In this document: positions 18,754 to 27,828 of the stretch, piece after piece
How positions within the stretch are numbered: the first letter of the stretch is position 1
Layout of the letters: every line of letters begins with the position of its first letter
From: Acidobacteriota bacterium
Lineage (GTDB): Bacteria; Acidobacteriota; Terriglobia; Acidiferrales; UBA7541
Assembly (NCBI GenBank): GCA_013289715.1
Contig: JABCZJ010000002.1
Span: 62,001-126,000, forward strand
Direction: 5' to 3'
Length of the DNA: 64,000 nucleotides
Notes under the pieces: generated by a model
The model's input: the letters and a program-made list of their open reading frames with translations, nothing else
Database searches by the model: none
What the model was told of the DNA's origin: nothing
Position numbers and translations under genes: made by a program

Positions 18754-19662
18754 ATGTCGTTACTGGTGGTCGGATCGGTCGCATTCGATGGAATCGAGAC
18801 GCCGCACGGCAAGCACGATCGGCTGTTGGGCGGCGCCGCCAGCTACTTCGCCCTGGCCGCGTGCCATTTCGCGCCGGTGCGCCTGGTGGGCATCGTCGGC
18901 GATGATTTCACGGCGCAAGACGTGGCCGTTTTCAAACATCAGCAGATTGATTTGCAGGGCCTGGAGCGTGCCACCGGAAAAACATTCTACTGGGCGGGGC
19001 GCTACAACCAGAACATGAACGAGCGCACCACGCTGATCACCGACCTCAACGTTTTCGCGAATTTCAAGCCGACTTTGCCGCCGGCATACACGGACTCGGC
19101 CTTCATATTTTTGGGAAATATCGACCCAACGCTGCAGCACTCCGTTCTGAAGCAAGTCACAGGCAAAACAAAAGTCGTGGGCCTGGACACCATGAACTAC
19201 TGGATCGAGCGCACGCCCGCCGAGCTAAAGGAAACGCTGAAACATATCCAGGTGCTCGTGATCAACGACGACGAGACGCGCCAGTTGACCGGCCAGCACA
19301 ATCTGACGCGCGCGGCAAAAGAAATCTTCAAAATGGGCCCGAAAACACTGGTGATCAAGCGCGGGGAGCACGGCGCGATCATGATGCACGAAAAGTTCTT
19401 GTTCTCGGTTCCGGCATTTCCGCTGGAAGAAGTTCACGACCCCACCGGAGCAGGCGACAGTTTCGCCGGCGGCTTTATGGGCTATCTCGCGGGCGCCGGG
19501 AAAGTCAACGAGCGCACGCTGCGCAACGCGATGGTTTACGGCTCCGTGCTGGGAAGTTTCGCGGTGGAAAAATTCGGCGTGCAACGCCTCACCACGCTCC
19601 GGCGCAGCGAAATCCACGCCCGCGCGCGCCTTTTTTCGAAGCTGACGTCGTTCAAACTGTAA
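18754..19662 (+). CDS. PfkB family carbohydrate/nucleoside kinase
   Basis: About 302 residues, with AAGGAG (18743-18748) ahead of ATG 18754. The N-terminus LLVVGSVAFDGIETP and RLLGGAASYFALAAC is the PfkB substrate region. The second signature DPTGAGDSFAGGFMGYLAG near residue 229 contains the catalytic Asp. Related ribokinase-like enzymes act on sugars or adenosine, so the substrate is open. It follows mtnP by 37 bases, which makes a nucleoside or ribose-derived substrate plausible but unproven. Confidence 0.88.
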   Translation: MSLLVVGSVAFDGIETPHGKHDRLLGGAASYFALAACHFAPVRLVGIVGDDFTAQDVAVFKHQQIDLQGLERATGKTFYWAGRYNQNMNERTTLITDLNVFANFKPTLPPAYTDSAFIFLGNIDPTLQHSVLKQVTGKTKVVGLDTMNYWIERTPAELKETLKHIQVLVINDDETRQLTGQHNLTRAAKEIFKMGPKTLVIKRGEHGAIMMHEKFLFSVPAFPLEEVHDPTGAGDSFAGGFMGYLAGAGKVNERTLRNAMVYGSVLGSFAVEKFGVQRLTTLRRSEIHARARLFSKLTSFKL

Positions 19663-19733
19663 GAACTCAATTCGCTGGTCTTGCCGTAGAGGGATGCTTG
19701 AAAAACATCGCAGCAATCCAGGGTTCCTTCCAG

Positions 19734-19739
19734 TAGAAT
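19734..19739 (+). promoter_or_regulatory. TAGAAT -10-like box before the mgtC-type gene
   Basis: TAGAAT lies 26 bases upstream of the ATG at 19766. No convincing -35 hexamer is found at the right distance. Listed because the same hexamer recurs ahead of lptFG, dnaE, ccmE and the cupredoxin gene. Confidence 0.3.
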
Positions 19740-19765
19740 CGCCGGGCGCAGGGCATGGGGGTGCC

Positions 19766-20422
19766 ATGCTTCACGATCTAAACTCTTACATTCTGCTGCG
19801 ACTCGTTCTGGCCGCATTCCTTGGCGGTTTGATCGGCCTGGAACGCCAGCTGCGCCGCAAGCCCGCCGGCATCCGCACCAACATGCTGATCTGCTTCGGC
19901 GCCGCGCTCTTCACCATAATTTCGTATGAAATGGCCGGCTCGGTTGGCGGAGACCACACGCGCATCGCCGCGCAGATTATTCCGGGCATCGGCTTCATTG
20001 GTGCCGGCGTGGTGATTCGCGACCGCGGCGCGGTGCTGGGAATTACCAGCGCAGCCACAATCTTCGTGATGGCCAGCATCGGCATGGCTGTGGGCGCCGG
20101 AATGCTGGGCACGGCCATTCTGGCCACCTTGATGGTGCTGGTTGCCCTGGTGGCGTTGGGCTACCTGGAAGATCGCCTGGGATTGCAGACGCGCCTGATG
20201 ACGTTTCAACTGATGGCCCCAGCAAACTCCGATCTGCTGGTTCCAGTGCATCACATCGTGGAGGTCGCCAAGATTGAGGCGCGCCGCTGGCAGACCCACC
20301 AACTCAACGACGAATTAATCGTGGATTTCGACGCGGATGTCACCTATCACCAGGAGCGCGACCTCTTCACAAAATTTGCCGCCCTCAACGCCAAGGTCGA
20401 GGCGCGGCCGTCGCGGGCTTGA
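19766..20422 (+). CDS. MgtC/SapB family membrane protein
   Basis: About 218 residues. The MgtC core of four or five membrane segments includes LAAFLGGLIGLERQLRRKPAGIR, NMLICFGAALFTIISYE, IIPGIGFIGAGVVI and GITSAATIFVMASIG. An ACT-like cytoplasmic domain follows at about 145-218. Family members modulate Mg2+ or ATPase homeostasis and membrane potential; few are studied outside pathogens. The ATG at 19766 has GGGGG upstream and a TAGAAT box at 19734-19739. Confidence 0.88.
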   Translation: MLHDLNSYILLRLVLAAFLGGLIGLERQLRRKPAGIRTNMLICFGAALFTIISYEMAGSVGGDHTRIAAQIIPGIGFIGAGVVIRDRGAVLGITSAATIFVMASIGMAVGAGMLGTAILATLMVLVALVALGYLEDRLGLQTRLMTFQLMAPANSDLLVPVHHIVEVAKIEARRWQTHQLNDELIVDFDADVTYHQERDLFTKFAALNAKVEARPSRA

Positions 20423-20527
20423 AGAATCGTTCGTTCCAGCGCAGTGTGCGGGCGATTTGCCACCACCACGGTCGTCCCCGCCGGGCTCGGCAACCTCGCA
20501 AAAGCCCCCCTGCACAACAAGGCAAGT

Positions 20528-20542
20528 CCCACAAATTGTGGG
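20528..20542. promoter_or_regulatory. Operator-like perfect palindrome
   Basis: CCCACAA-A-TTGTGGG is a perfect 7+7 palindrome around one base, 30 bases upstream of the -35 box of the lipoprotein promoter. The size and position suit a dimeric repressor or activator, but the regulator is unknown. Confidence 0.45.
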
Positions 20543-20572
20543 CCAACCAAACAGCGCCTCAGGGAATCCGAG

Positions 20573-20601
20573 TTGACGAGTGTTCGCCGGGATGCTATCA
20601 A
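20573..20601 (+). promoter_or_regulatory. Sigma-70-type promoter for the IPT/TIG lipoprotein gene
   Basis: TTGACG at 20573-20578, a 17-base spacer, then TATCAA at 20596-20601. The predicted transcript start is near 20608, giving a leader of about 125 bases before ATG 20735. Confidence 0.55.
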
Positions 20602-20734
20602 TTCTTGGGCATTATTCAGGGGACTCGCAGGCGTTTGTATCGTTTCCCTCGTTCGGCTATCCCAGCGACTTCAACGAACGGCGGCGCCAGTTTTCGTGAA
20701 CACTACCGGTAAAAATTGCAGGAGGACAGGCTTG

Positions 20735-23458
20735 ATGCGTTTGCGGTGGACCGCGTTCGGGGTGGTTGCTGTGCTGACGATTCTCACGTCTAGTTGCAGC
20801 TCCAGCAACGGGAACACCGTCGCCCCAGGCCAGCCGAATCCCACTCCGGCTATTACCGGGCTTTTCCCATCCAGCGTCACGGCCGGTAGCCAGTCCTTCA
20901 CGGTTTTCATTGCCGGCAACGGCTTCATAGCAGGATCCACCGGAACTTCGACGGCGTTCTGGAACGGCTCCGCGCGCTCGGCCACGGTGAATATTGCGAC
21001 GGGGCAGATGGCCATGACCGTTCTAGCTTCCGACATAGCGTCCCCTGGAACTTCGCTCGTGACTGTTTCCAATCCGCTGCCCGGAGGCGGCATCACCATC
21101 AACGCCGCGCCATTCACGGTATTCCCGACGCAAACGAACACACCGCTGATCGCCAGTCTCAGTCCGGCGACTGCCAGCCCGAACGGCGCTGCATTTACGC
21201 TCACCGTGAACGGTTCAAATTTTGTTTCTGGTAACGCCAATATTCCTAACCCGACCATGCCCCCGCAGCCGCCATTTTCAGGTTCCATCGTCGCTTGGAA
21301 TGGCGGTCCTCGCACCACAACGTTTGTGAGTTCCACGCAGCTGACTGCACAGATCAATGCCGCAGACCTGGTTGGTGCCAGCTGTAATGGCGTGAGCGTG
21401 TTCACGTACACTGGCGGCGGCAATGAAATTTTCTCGCCTGCGGTCAGCTTCATTGCTTCCTCTGCGAACGCACCGGCGATATGTTCGCTTTCGCCCGCCA
21501 GCGTTGTGGCCGGCGCTTCCGATTTCACGATTACCGTCAGCGGCGCGAGTTTTGCCGCGAACTCCACCGTAAGGTGGAATAACAGCGCGCGCACTACCAC
21601 GTTCGTCAGCGCGAATACTGTGCAAGCTCAGATCAAGGCCACGGACGTGGCGAACGCCGGCGTCGAGCCGGTCACCGTGGTGAATTCCGGCGGGGGCTCC
21701 TCGCCAGCGCTGAACTTTTCGATTTTGCCCACTCCGCCTGTCACACCCGCAATTACTTCCGTTACGCCGGCGAATGCCACCGCCGGAGGCGCCGGGTTCA
21801 CGCTCACCGTGACTGGCACGAATTTCATCCCCGATTCCGTGGTGGATTGGAACGGCGCGGCGCGCACTACCACGTATAAGAGCGCAACTTCGTTGCAGGC
21901 GCAGATACTGACTACGGATCTCGCGACAGCCGGAACGATTGAGATTACGGTTCTCAACACTGCCTCGAACGGCGGAGCTGCCTTCTCGGCGCCGTTTCCA
22001 TTCACGATCAATCCGGCGGCCGGGGCAGCGCTGAAATTTCCGCAGGTGATTTCTGTCAGCGTGGCGGGAGGTCCGGCAGACGGGCCCAGCGAAGCGCCGG
22101 CGATCAGCTCCGGCGGACGCTACGTAGCGTTTTACTCCCAGGCCAAGAATCTGATGACGCCGGCAGTCTCCGGAAATATTTTTGTGCGTGATACTTGCCT
22201 CGGTGCGACGAATTGCACGCCGAAAACCGTGGCCGTAGACCTGGCACCGGACGGCAGCGCTCCGAACGGAAAATCCAGCAGGCAAGTCTCCATCAGCGGC
22301 GACGGTCGCTTTGTGGCTTTCGTTTCGCGAGCGACGAATCTAGCTCACGGGAATGCCGTGGTGTCACTCGGTTACTGGGAATTGTACGTCCGCGACCTCT
22401 GCGTCGGCGCGAACGCGCCTTCGGGATGCACGCCGCACACCGAAATTATCTCCACGGGTCCGGAGGGCGAAGCTGCCAACGGCCCTAGCACCAGCCCGTC
22501 GCTGAGTGGGGACGGTCGCTTCGTTGCTTTTGTTTCCGCCGCTACGAATCTCGTCGCGGAACAGTCTCCTTTGCTCCCGCAAGCGTATGTACGAGACACC
22601 TGCGCGGGTCCTACGGCTACCAAGTCTTGCATCGCGCGAACCGTGGCCGTTCCAGTCGACGACGAGGATCGCGTCGCAGGCGCGCAGGCTGGACGCCCCG
22701 CAATTTCTGCCGACGGCCGCTACGTCGCGCTGGAGATGTGGGCGGCAAAATCAGCGGCGCAGAACGCGACCGGCACTTCGCAGATTGTTCTGGCGGACAC
22801 TTGCATGGGAATTGTTCCGCCGGTCACCTGCGACGGGTCGGCGGAGAGAGTTTCCTACGCGCCGGACGACGCAACTCTCAGCGGCGCGAATATTTCGCCG
22901 TCTCTCAGCAGCGATGCGCGCTTCGCGGTCTTCGAATCGCAACCCGCGGATTCCTCGACTGGAAGCACGGCACACGTGAGCAGGGCCTACCTGCGCGATA
23001 CTTGCCTCGGCGACACGGCGCCGGACGGCTGCGTTCCGTCTACAACTCTGATTGCGAACGACAGCGCCACCCCTGCCACCAAAATGCAAAATTTCTCGCC
23101 GGTCATTAGCGCCTCGGGAAGGTACATTTCGTTCGTTTCCGGCGCCGCGTCCACTGCCCCTGTCGGCCAGGTTGCCACGGAGGGCTCCTTGGTAGTGCGC
23201 GACACCTGCTTCGGCGCCGTGCTTCCGTGCACGCCGCACACTTACCCGGTTTCCGAGGCCGCGGCGTCTCTGGCGGCGACGCGCGCCACGCTGGTGGTTT
23301 CCACTAACAGCAAGTCCGCTCCACTGGTTGCGGATCGCTACAGCGCGGCTCCGCTCAGCGCCGATGGACGCTTCGCGGCGTTCTATGCGCCGGACACGAT
23401 TGCCGCCGGGCCGGCCAGCGGCATGGGCGACGTGTACTTGACGGTCACGCCGTTTTAA
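20735..23458 (+). CDS. Large IPT/TIG-repeat lipoprotein with TolB-like C-terminal repeats
   Basis: About 907 residues. It starts with a lipoprotein signal (VVAVLTILTSSC, lipid Cys near residue 21). Four IPT/TIG beta domains of 85-105 residues follow (about 30-440), each opening with a form of PAITSVTPANATAGG and containing WNGSAR or WNNSARTTTFVS. The C-terminal half carries repeated blades such as SGDGRFVAFVSRATNL and FVRDTCLGATNC, each with a Cys pair, resembling TolB/PD40 propellers. AGGAGGAC lies just before the ATG. It is probably an outer-membrane or surface protein; ligand and role are unknown. The repeats, promoter and palindrome suggest a regulated single-gene unit. Confidence 0.8.
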   Translation: MRLRWTAFGVVAVLTILTSSCSSSNGNTVAPGQPNPTPAITGLFPSSVTAGSQSFTVFIAGNGFIAGSTGTSTAFWNGSARSATVNIATGQMAMTVLASDIASPGTSLVTVSNPLPGGGITINAAPFTVFPTQTNTPLIASLSPATASPNGAAFTLTVNGSNFVSGNANIPNPTMPPQPPFSGSIVAWNGGPRTTTFVSSTQLTAQINAADLVGASCNGVSVFTYTGGGNEIFSPAVSFIASSANAPAICSLSPASVVAGASDFTITVSGASFAANSTVRWNNSARTTTFVSANTVQAQIKATDVANAGVEPVTVVNSGGGSSPALNFSILPTPPVTPAITSVTPANATAGGAGFTLTVTGTNFIPDSVVDWNGAARTTTYKSATSLQAQILTTDLATAGTIEITVLNTASNGGAAFSAPFPFTINPAAGAALKFPQVISVSVAGGPADGPSEAPAISSGGRYVAFYSQAKNLMTPAVSGNIFVRDTCLGATNCTPKTVAVDLAPDGSAPNGKSSRQVSISGDGRFVAFVSRATNLAHGNAVVSLGYWELYVRDLCVGANAPSGCTPHTEIISTGPEGEAANGPSTSPSLSGDGRFVAFVSAATNLVAEQSPLLPQAYVRDTCAGPTATKSCIARTVAVPVDDEDRVAGAQAGRPAISADGRYVALEMWAAKSAAQNATGTSQIVLADTCMGIVPPVTCDGSAERVSYAPDDATLSGANISPSLSSDARFAVFESQPADSSTGSTAHVSRAYLRDTCLGDTAPDGCVPSTTLIANDSATPATKMQNFSPVISASGRYISFVSGAASTAPVGQVATEGSLVVRDTCFGAVLPCTPHTYPVSEAAASLAATRATLVVSTNSKSAPLVADRYSAAPLSADGRFAAFYAPDTIAAGPASGMGDVYLTVTPF

Positions 23459-23547
23459 GCGTACCTCCCACTGCTGCTCGGATGTAAACACCTTCGCGCA
23501 CACGGCTGGACTCGCTGCGCGAAATTCCTTATTCTCCTTTGCGGCCC

Positions 23548-24486
23548 ATGCCGCAAACTCTCAAGCCTGAAGCGCTACGTCCCGCCGATGCGGTGCGCAT
23601 TCTTTCGCTCGCCAGTCCCGTGGACCCACCTCGTTTGCAACGCGGCATCGAGGAAATCACGCGGCTGGGCTACACCCCGAAGCTCGATGTGGAGCGGGTG
23701 CTCGCGCGCGGAGATTTTTTCGCCGGTAGCGCAGCGGACCGCGGCGCGGCCCTGAAGGAAGCGCTCACGGAAACCAGCACACGCGGAATTTTCTGCTCGC
23801 GCGGTGGTTACGGTTCGAATTACTTGCTCGACGGTCTCAGCGTCGCTCTGGCCAATCCCAAAGTTTTAGTGGGCTACAGCGATCTCACCTCGCTCCAGAT
23901 TTTCCTGTGGCAGAAATTTCGCTGGATCGCTTTTTACGGTCCCATGGCGGCCGCCGGGCTGGACAAAGGTGCGAATGTTGACGATGGTTACGATTCCGAA
24001 ACTCTCACGCGCGCTCTAACAGAAACGAAGACAGGCTGGACGATTCCGCTCGTCGGCACGGAAGCGATCATGCCGGGTTCGGCCGACGGCATTCTTCTCG
24101 GCGGCTGCCTGACGTTGATTGAGACGGCGCTTGGTACGCCCTGGGAACTCGACACGCACGGCGCGATTCTGCTACTCGAAGACCGCGGCATGAAACCCTG
24201 GCAAGTTGACCGCGCTTTGATGCACCTGAAGCAGGCAGGCAAGCTTCGCGGCGTCTCGGGCGTGCTGCTCGGGGAATTTCCCGAATGCCACGGACCGGCC
24301 GGAACCGAGAGCGTGCTGGCTGTGGCGCGGCGAATTTTAGGCACCCTGGGATTTCCCGTGGTGTGGGGCGCAGCCGTAGGTCACACACCGCAGCCAATGC
24401 TGACGCTGCCGCTAGGCGTGCGCGCGCGCCTCAAAGCCGACGAAACATCGCAACTGGAAATCCTGGAACCGGCCTGCCGCGCATAG
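23548..24486 (+). CDS. LD-carboxypeptidase, peptidase family S66
   Basis: About 312 residues. It removes the terminal D-Ala from tetrapeptide in murein recycling. The nucleophile Ser is expected in VGYSDLTSLQ near residue 113. The Glu of LLLEDRGMKPWQVDR and the His of VGHTPQPMLTLPLG complete the triad; FCSRGGYGSNYLLDGL is also typical. I prefer ATG 23548 over a TTG nine bases upstream. The adjacent Mpl works on the same recycled peptides, so the pair forms a peptidoglycan-recycling unit. Confidence 0.9.
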   Translation: MPQTLKPEALRPADAVRILSLASPVDPPRLQRGIEEITRLGYTPKLDVERVLARGDFFAGSAADRGAALKEALTETSTRGIFCSRGGYGSNYLLDGLSVALANPKVLVGYSDLTSLQIFLWQKFRWIAFYGPMAAAGLDKGANVDDGYDSETLTRALTETKTGWTIPLVGTEAIMPGSADGILLGGCLTLIETALGTPWELDTHGAILLLEDRGMKPWQVDRALMHLKQAGKLRGVSGVLLGEFPECHGPAGTESVLAVARRILGTLGFPVVWGAAVGHTPQPMLTLPLGVRARLKADETSQLEILEPACRA

Positions 24487-24565
24487 AAACTCGGCAGCCT
24501 CGCGATCAGACACGCTTCACGACAAGAATTCGCAGCGAGCGGTAACCAGGGCAAGGAGACAACAA

Positions 24566-26005
24566 ATTTCGACGCGAGCAAATCAAGTCACCGAGCACGT
24601 CCATCTGCTCGGCATCGCGGGCGCGGCCATGGCGTCCGTAGCAGGTATGCTGAAAGAACGCGGCTTTCACGTCACCGGCTCGGACGTGAACGTCTATCCC
24701 CCGGCTTCTACACTGCTTGATTCCCTCGGGATCCGTTGGAACGAAGGATTTCGCGCGGAAAATTTGCAGCCCGCGCCGGACCTCTGCGTCGTGGGAAACG
24801 TGATCGCGCGCGGCAATCCGGAGATCGAGCACATCCTAGACGCACACTTGCCCTACTGCTCGATGCCGCAGCTTCTCGAGCAATATTTCGTTCCCGGCCA
24901 CACCTCGATTGTCGTCGCCGGCACGCATGGGAAAACCACCACCACGGCCATGCTCGCGTGGATTTTTCAGACGGCCGGACGCAAGCCGGATTTCCTCGTG
25001 GGCGGCGTCTCTCCGAATTTTGGCGAACGCAGCTACGGCCTCGGCGGCGGCGAAGAATTCATCATCGAAGGCGACGAGTACGAAACGGCCTTCTTCGATC
25101 GCGGCCCAAAATTCCTGCATTACCATCCGGACGAGCTGATCCTCACTTCGCTGGAATACGACCACGCCGATATCTACCCAGACCTGGCATCCATCGCTCT
25201 GCAATTCCGCAGACTGGTGAACTTGGTGCCGCGCCGCGGGAAAATCCTGATCTGGGGCGAGAGTGCGGATCTGCGGCAAGCCGTCGCCAAGGCGTTTTGC
25301 CCGGTGGAAACCTTCGGCTTCACGCCGGAATGCGATTGGTGCGCTGGCGATATTCAATGGCACGACGAAGCCACCGAATTTCGCGTGGCGTTTCGCGGCA
25401 AGGAAGTAACTCGCCTGCGCATGCCGATCGCGGGAAAACACAATGTGCTAGACGCGCTCGCGGCCGTCGCTATCGCCTATGGCCGCGGCGTCGAGTGCGA
25501 CGCCATCGAGCGTGCCATGTCCAGGTTTATAAGCGTTCGCAAGCGCATGGAGACCAAGGGCGAGGCCAACGGAGTGCTGGTGGTGGAAGATTTCGCGCAT
25601 CATCCCACTGCGATTCGCATGACGCTGGACGCCACGCGCACGCGCTGGCCCGGGCGCAAAATCTGGGCGGCCGTGGAACCGCGTTCCAACACCATGCGCC
25701 GCAAAATCTTTCAGCACGTGCTGCCGGAAGCGCTGGCCATCGCGGACGCCATCGTGATTGGTCCGGTGAGTCGCGCGCAGCTGCTGGAGGAGGGCGACCG
25801 CTTGTCGCCTGAGTCCATCGCGCAGTCGCTCGTCGAGCTGGGCAAACCCGCGCGGGCGTTCAATTCGTCAGACGCGATCGTAGAATTTCTGGCCGCCGAA
25901 GCCAGGCCCGGAGATATGGTGATGGTGATGTCCAACGGAAGCTTCGACGGACTGAGTGGAAAATTGCTCGAAAAATTTAAATCGCTCGAAGGAGCTCGGA
26001 AATGA
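24566..26005 (+). CDS. mpl: Murein tripeptide ligase Mpl (probable AUU start)
   Basis: 479 residues from the ATT codon at 24566. It ligates recycled L-Ala-D-Glu-meso-DAP tripeptide to UDP-MurNAc. The nucleotide-fold start HVHLLGIAGAAMASVAGML (residues 11-29) is the Mpl/MurC Rossmann loop. The ATP loop AGTHGKTTTTAML lies near residue 118, followed by IIEGDEYETAFFDRGPKF and VVEDFAHHPTAIRMTLDA. The first canonical start, ATG 24629, would cut off the glycine-rich loop, and no ATG, GTG or TTG lies in frame between it and the upstream gene. AAGGAG at 24553-24558 sits seven bases before the ATT. Its stop overlaps the M61 peptidase start. Confidence 0.85.
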   Translation: MSTRANQVTEHVHLLGIAGAAMASVAGMLKERGFHVTGSDVNVYPPASTLLDSLGIRWNEGFRAENLQPAPDLCVVGNVIARGNPEIEHILDAHLPYCSMPQLLEQYFVPGHTSIVVAGTHGKTTTTAMLAWIFQTAGRKPDFLVGGVSPNFGERSYGLGGGEEFIIEGDEYETAFFDRGPKFLHYHPDELILTSLEYDHADIYPDLASIALQFRRLVNLVPRRGKILIWGESADLRQAVAKAFCPVETFGFTPECDWCAGDIQWHDEATEFRVAFRGKEVTRLRMPIAGKHNVLDALAAVAIAYGRGVECDAIERAMSRFISVRKRMETKGEANGVLVVEDFAHHPTAIRMTLDATRTRWPGRKIWAAVEPRSNTMRRKIFQHVLPEALAIADAIVIGPVSRAQLLEEGDRLSPESIAQSLVELGKPARAFNSSDAIVEFLAAEARPGDMVMVMSNGSFDGLSGKLLEKFKSLEGARK

Positions 26006-27798
26006 AATCGGCCCGGCGGATCGTGTTGGCAATCGTCCTCTTGTTTTGTGCGCGACCCGCGTCCGCCACCATTGGTTATCACATTTCCCTGAAGAATCCG
26101 GAGCAGCACGTCTTTCACGTTTCCATGGAGATTCCCGCGGCGGCTGCGGACCAGGAGATCGTCGTCGCGCTGCCTGCGTGGAACGCTTTGTACCAGGTGC
26201 GGGATTTTTCCTATCGTGTCCGCGACGTGCGTGCGCGCAATTCGGCGGCCGCGGCGGCGCCACTGCCCGTGCGCATGCTCGATAAACAAACTTGGAGGAT
26301 TTCGCTCGCTGGCGCGAGCGGCGGTGCCGAAGCGCATGCCGCGACACTCGATTACAGCATCGAATGGGACGATCCCGGTCCGTTCAATTCGCAGTTGAAC
26401 CCGCACCACGCTTTCCTGAATTTTGCCGAAGTGCTGATGTACGTTCCCAGTCGCCGCGCAGAAGACACCCAAGTCCAGTTCGACGACGTGCCGCTGGGCT
26501 GGCGCATCGCGGTCGAATTAGCAGCGGGCGCGGCGCCGAATTCGTTCGTTGCGGCGAACTACAACAAGCTAGTGGACGCCCCCACAGAAGCAGGGAAGTT
26601 CGCTGAATTTGGATTCGATCAAGCCGGCGCGCACTTTCGCGTGATCGTGGACGGCAAAGAATGGCACCGCGAACGCCTCGAATCGATCTTGCGCGACATC
26701 ACCCAATACGAAGTGCATCTGATGGGCGGCGCTCCCTTCAGCCAGTACACTTTTTTCTTTCACTTCGGCCCATACCCCGAAGTCGGCGGCGGAGGGATGG
26801 AGCACTCCAATTGCACCGCGATCTCCACTTCGTCCGGCGACGCAGCTGCCTCCGTGACGGCGCATGAATTTTTTCACGCCTGGAATGTAAAGCGCATCCG
26901 CCCGCAGACGCTTGAGCCGGTGGATTACACCAAAGAAATGTACACGCGCGCGCTGTGGTTCGCCGAAGGAGTCACCAGCGCGTACGGGGACTACACTCTC
27001 GAACGCAGCGGCCTGTGGAGCAAAGATCAATTCTACGCGAACCTCGCCGGAGAAATCGGCGAACTTGATTCGCGCCCCGCGCATCGCTGGCAAAGCGTCG
27101 AGGAGGCCAGCCTGAACGCGTGGCTCGAGGGCTATGACGAATACCGCCTCCCGGAACGCAGCATTTCGTACTACAACAAGGGCGAAATTGTCGGCGACAT
27201 GCTGGACCTTGCGATTCGCGACGCGACGGACAATCACAAATCACTCGACGACGTGCTGCGCCGCATGTACGACGTCTATGCGCAGCAAGGTCGCTTCTAC
27301 GACGATTCGCAAGGTGTCGAGGCCATCGCCGAAGAAGTCGCTGGCGCTAAGTTCGATGATTTCTTCCGTCGCTACGTGGCGGGCACGGACGAAATTCCGT
27401 ACGACAAGTTTTTCAACGCCGCCGGCCTGGAACTGAAAGTCGAAAAACGCGCGGCACCGGCACTGGGTTTCTGGACCACTAACCGGAGCCCCGATGCGCA
27501 AACGCGCGTATCTCAAGTGGTGCCGGGGTCCGCCGCAGAAACAGCGGGCCTGCAAGCAGGAGACGCGCTGGTCACGCTGAACGGTCAGCCGATGCCGCGC
27601 TATTTGCCGATGTGGCTGCGCCAACACGAGCCCGGCGAGACCGTCACCCTGCGCGTGCAGCGCGATAACCAAGAGTTGGATTTGAAATTCGTGCTTGGCT
27701 CGATTGACCTGAATAAATTCACGCTGCTCGAAATGCCGGACGCCACCGAGAAGCAGAAGCGCGTTCGCGAGGGCTGGCTGAAAGGGAAAACTGATTGA
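26002..27798 (+). CDS. M61 family metallopeptidase with C-terminal PDZ domain
   Basis: 598 residues with a signal peptide (IVLAIVLLFCARPASA). An N-terminal beta domain is followed by the gluzincin-like catalytic domain with zinc site HEFFHAWNVKR near residue 288; the downstream Glu is in WFAEGVTSAYGDYTLE. A PDZ domain (about 490-575) includes SQVVPGSAAETAGLQAGDALV. This is the glycyl-aminopeptidase family, periplasmic in Gram-negatives. It is coupled to mpl by an ATGA overlap. Its substrate is not evident; peptide clean-up in the periplasm is a reasonable guess. Confidence 0.88.
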   Translation: MKSARRIVLAIVLLFCARPASATIGYHISLKNPEQHVFHVSMEIPAAAADQEIVVALPAWNALYQVRDFSYRVRDVRARNSAAAAAPLPVRMLDKQTWRISLAGASGGAEAHAATLDYSIEWDDPGPFNSQLNPHHAFLNFAEVLMYVPSRRAEDTQVQFDDVPLGWRIAVELAAGAAPNSFVAANYNKLVDAPTEAGKFAEFGFDQAGAHFRVIVDGKEWHRERLESILRDITQYEVHLMGGAPFSQYTFFFHFGPYPEVGGGGMEHSNCTAISTSSGDAAASVTAHEFFHAWNVKRIRPQTLEPVDYTKEMYTRALWFAEGVTSAYGDYTLERSGLWSKDQFYANLAGEIGELDSRPAHRWQSVEEASLNAWLEGYDEYRLPERSISYYNKGEIVGDMLDLAIRDATDNHKSLDDVLRRMYDVYAQQGRFYDDSQGVEAIAEEVAGAKFDDFFRRYVAGTDEIPYDKFFNAAGLELKVEKRAAPALGFWTTNRSPDAQTRVSQVVPGSAAETAGLQAGDALVTLNGQPMPRYLPMWLRQHEPGETVTLRVQRDNQELDLKFVLGSIDLNKFTLLEMPDATEKQKRVREGWLKGKTD

Positions 27799-27828
27799 GG
27801 CGTCCGGCATCGTCGTGCCGCTGAACCC

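Larger units (their letters stand above)
20423..20734. other. Regulatory gap ahead of the IPT/TIG lipoprotein gene
   Basis: 312 bases with no accepted gene. It holds an operator-like palindrome (20528-20542), a near-consensus promoter (20573-20601) and an AGGAGGAC ribosome site at about 20720. The open frame through this region is in phase with the lipoprotein but has no signal or domain upstream of 20735. Confidence 0.6.

Noticed and set aside
20444..20734. 97-codon upstream extension of the IPT/TIG lipoprotein
   Set aside because: The extension would put the lipoprotein signal in the middle of the protein. A ribosome site AGGAGGAC precedes ATG 20735 and a promoter lies within the extension.
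24629..26005. ATG 24629 as the mpl start
   Set aside because: It removes the nucleotide-binding loop and has no ribosome site at the right distance.
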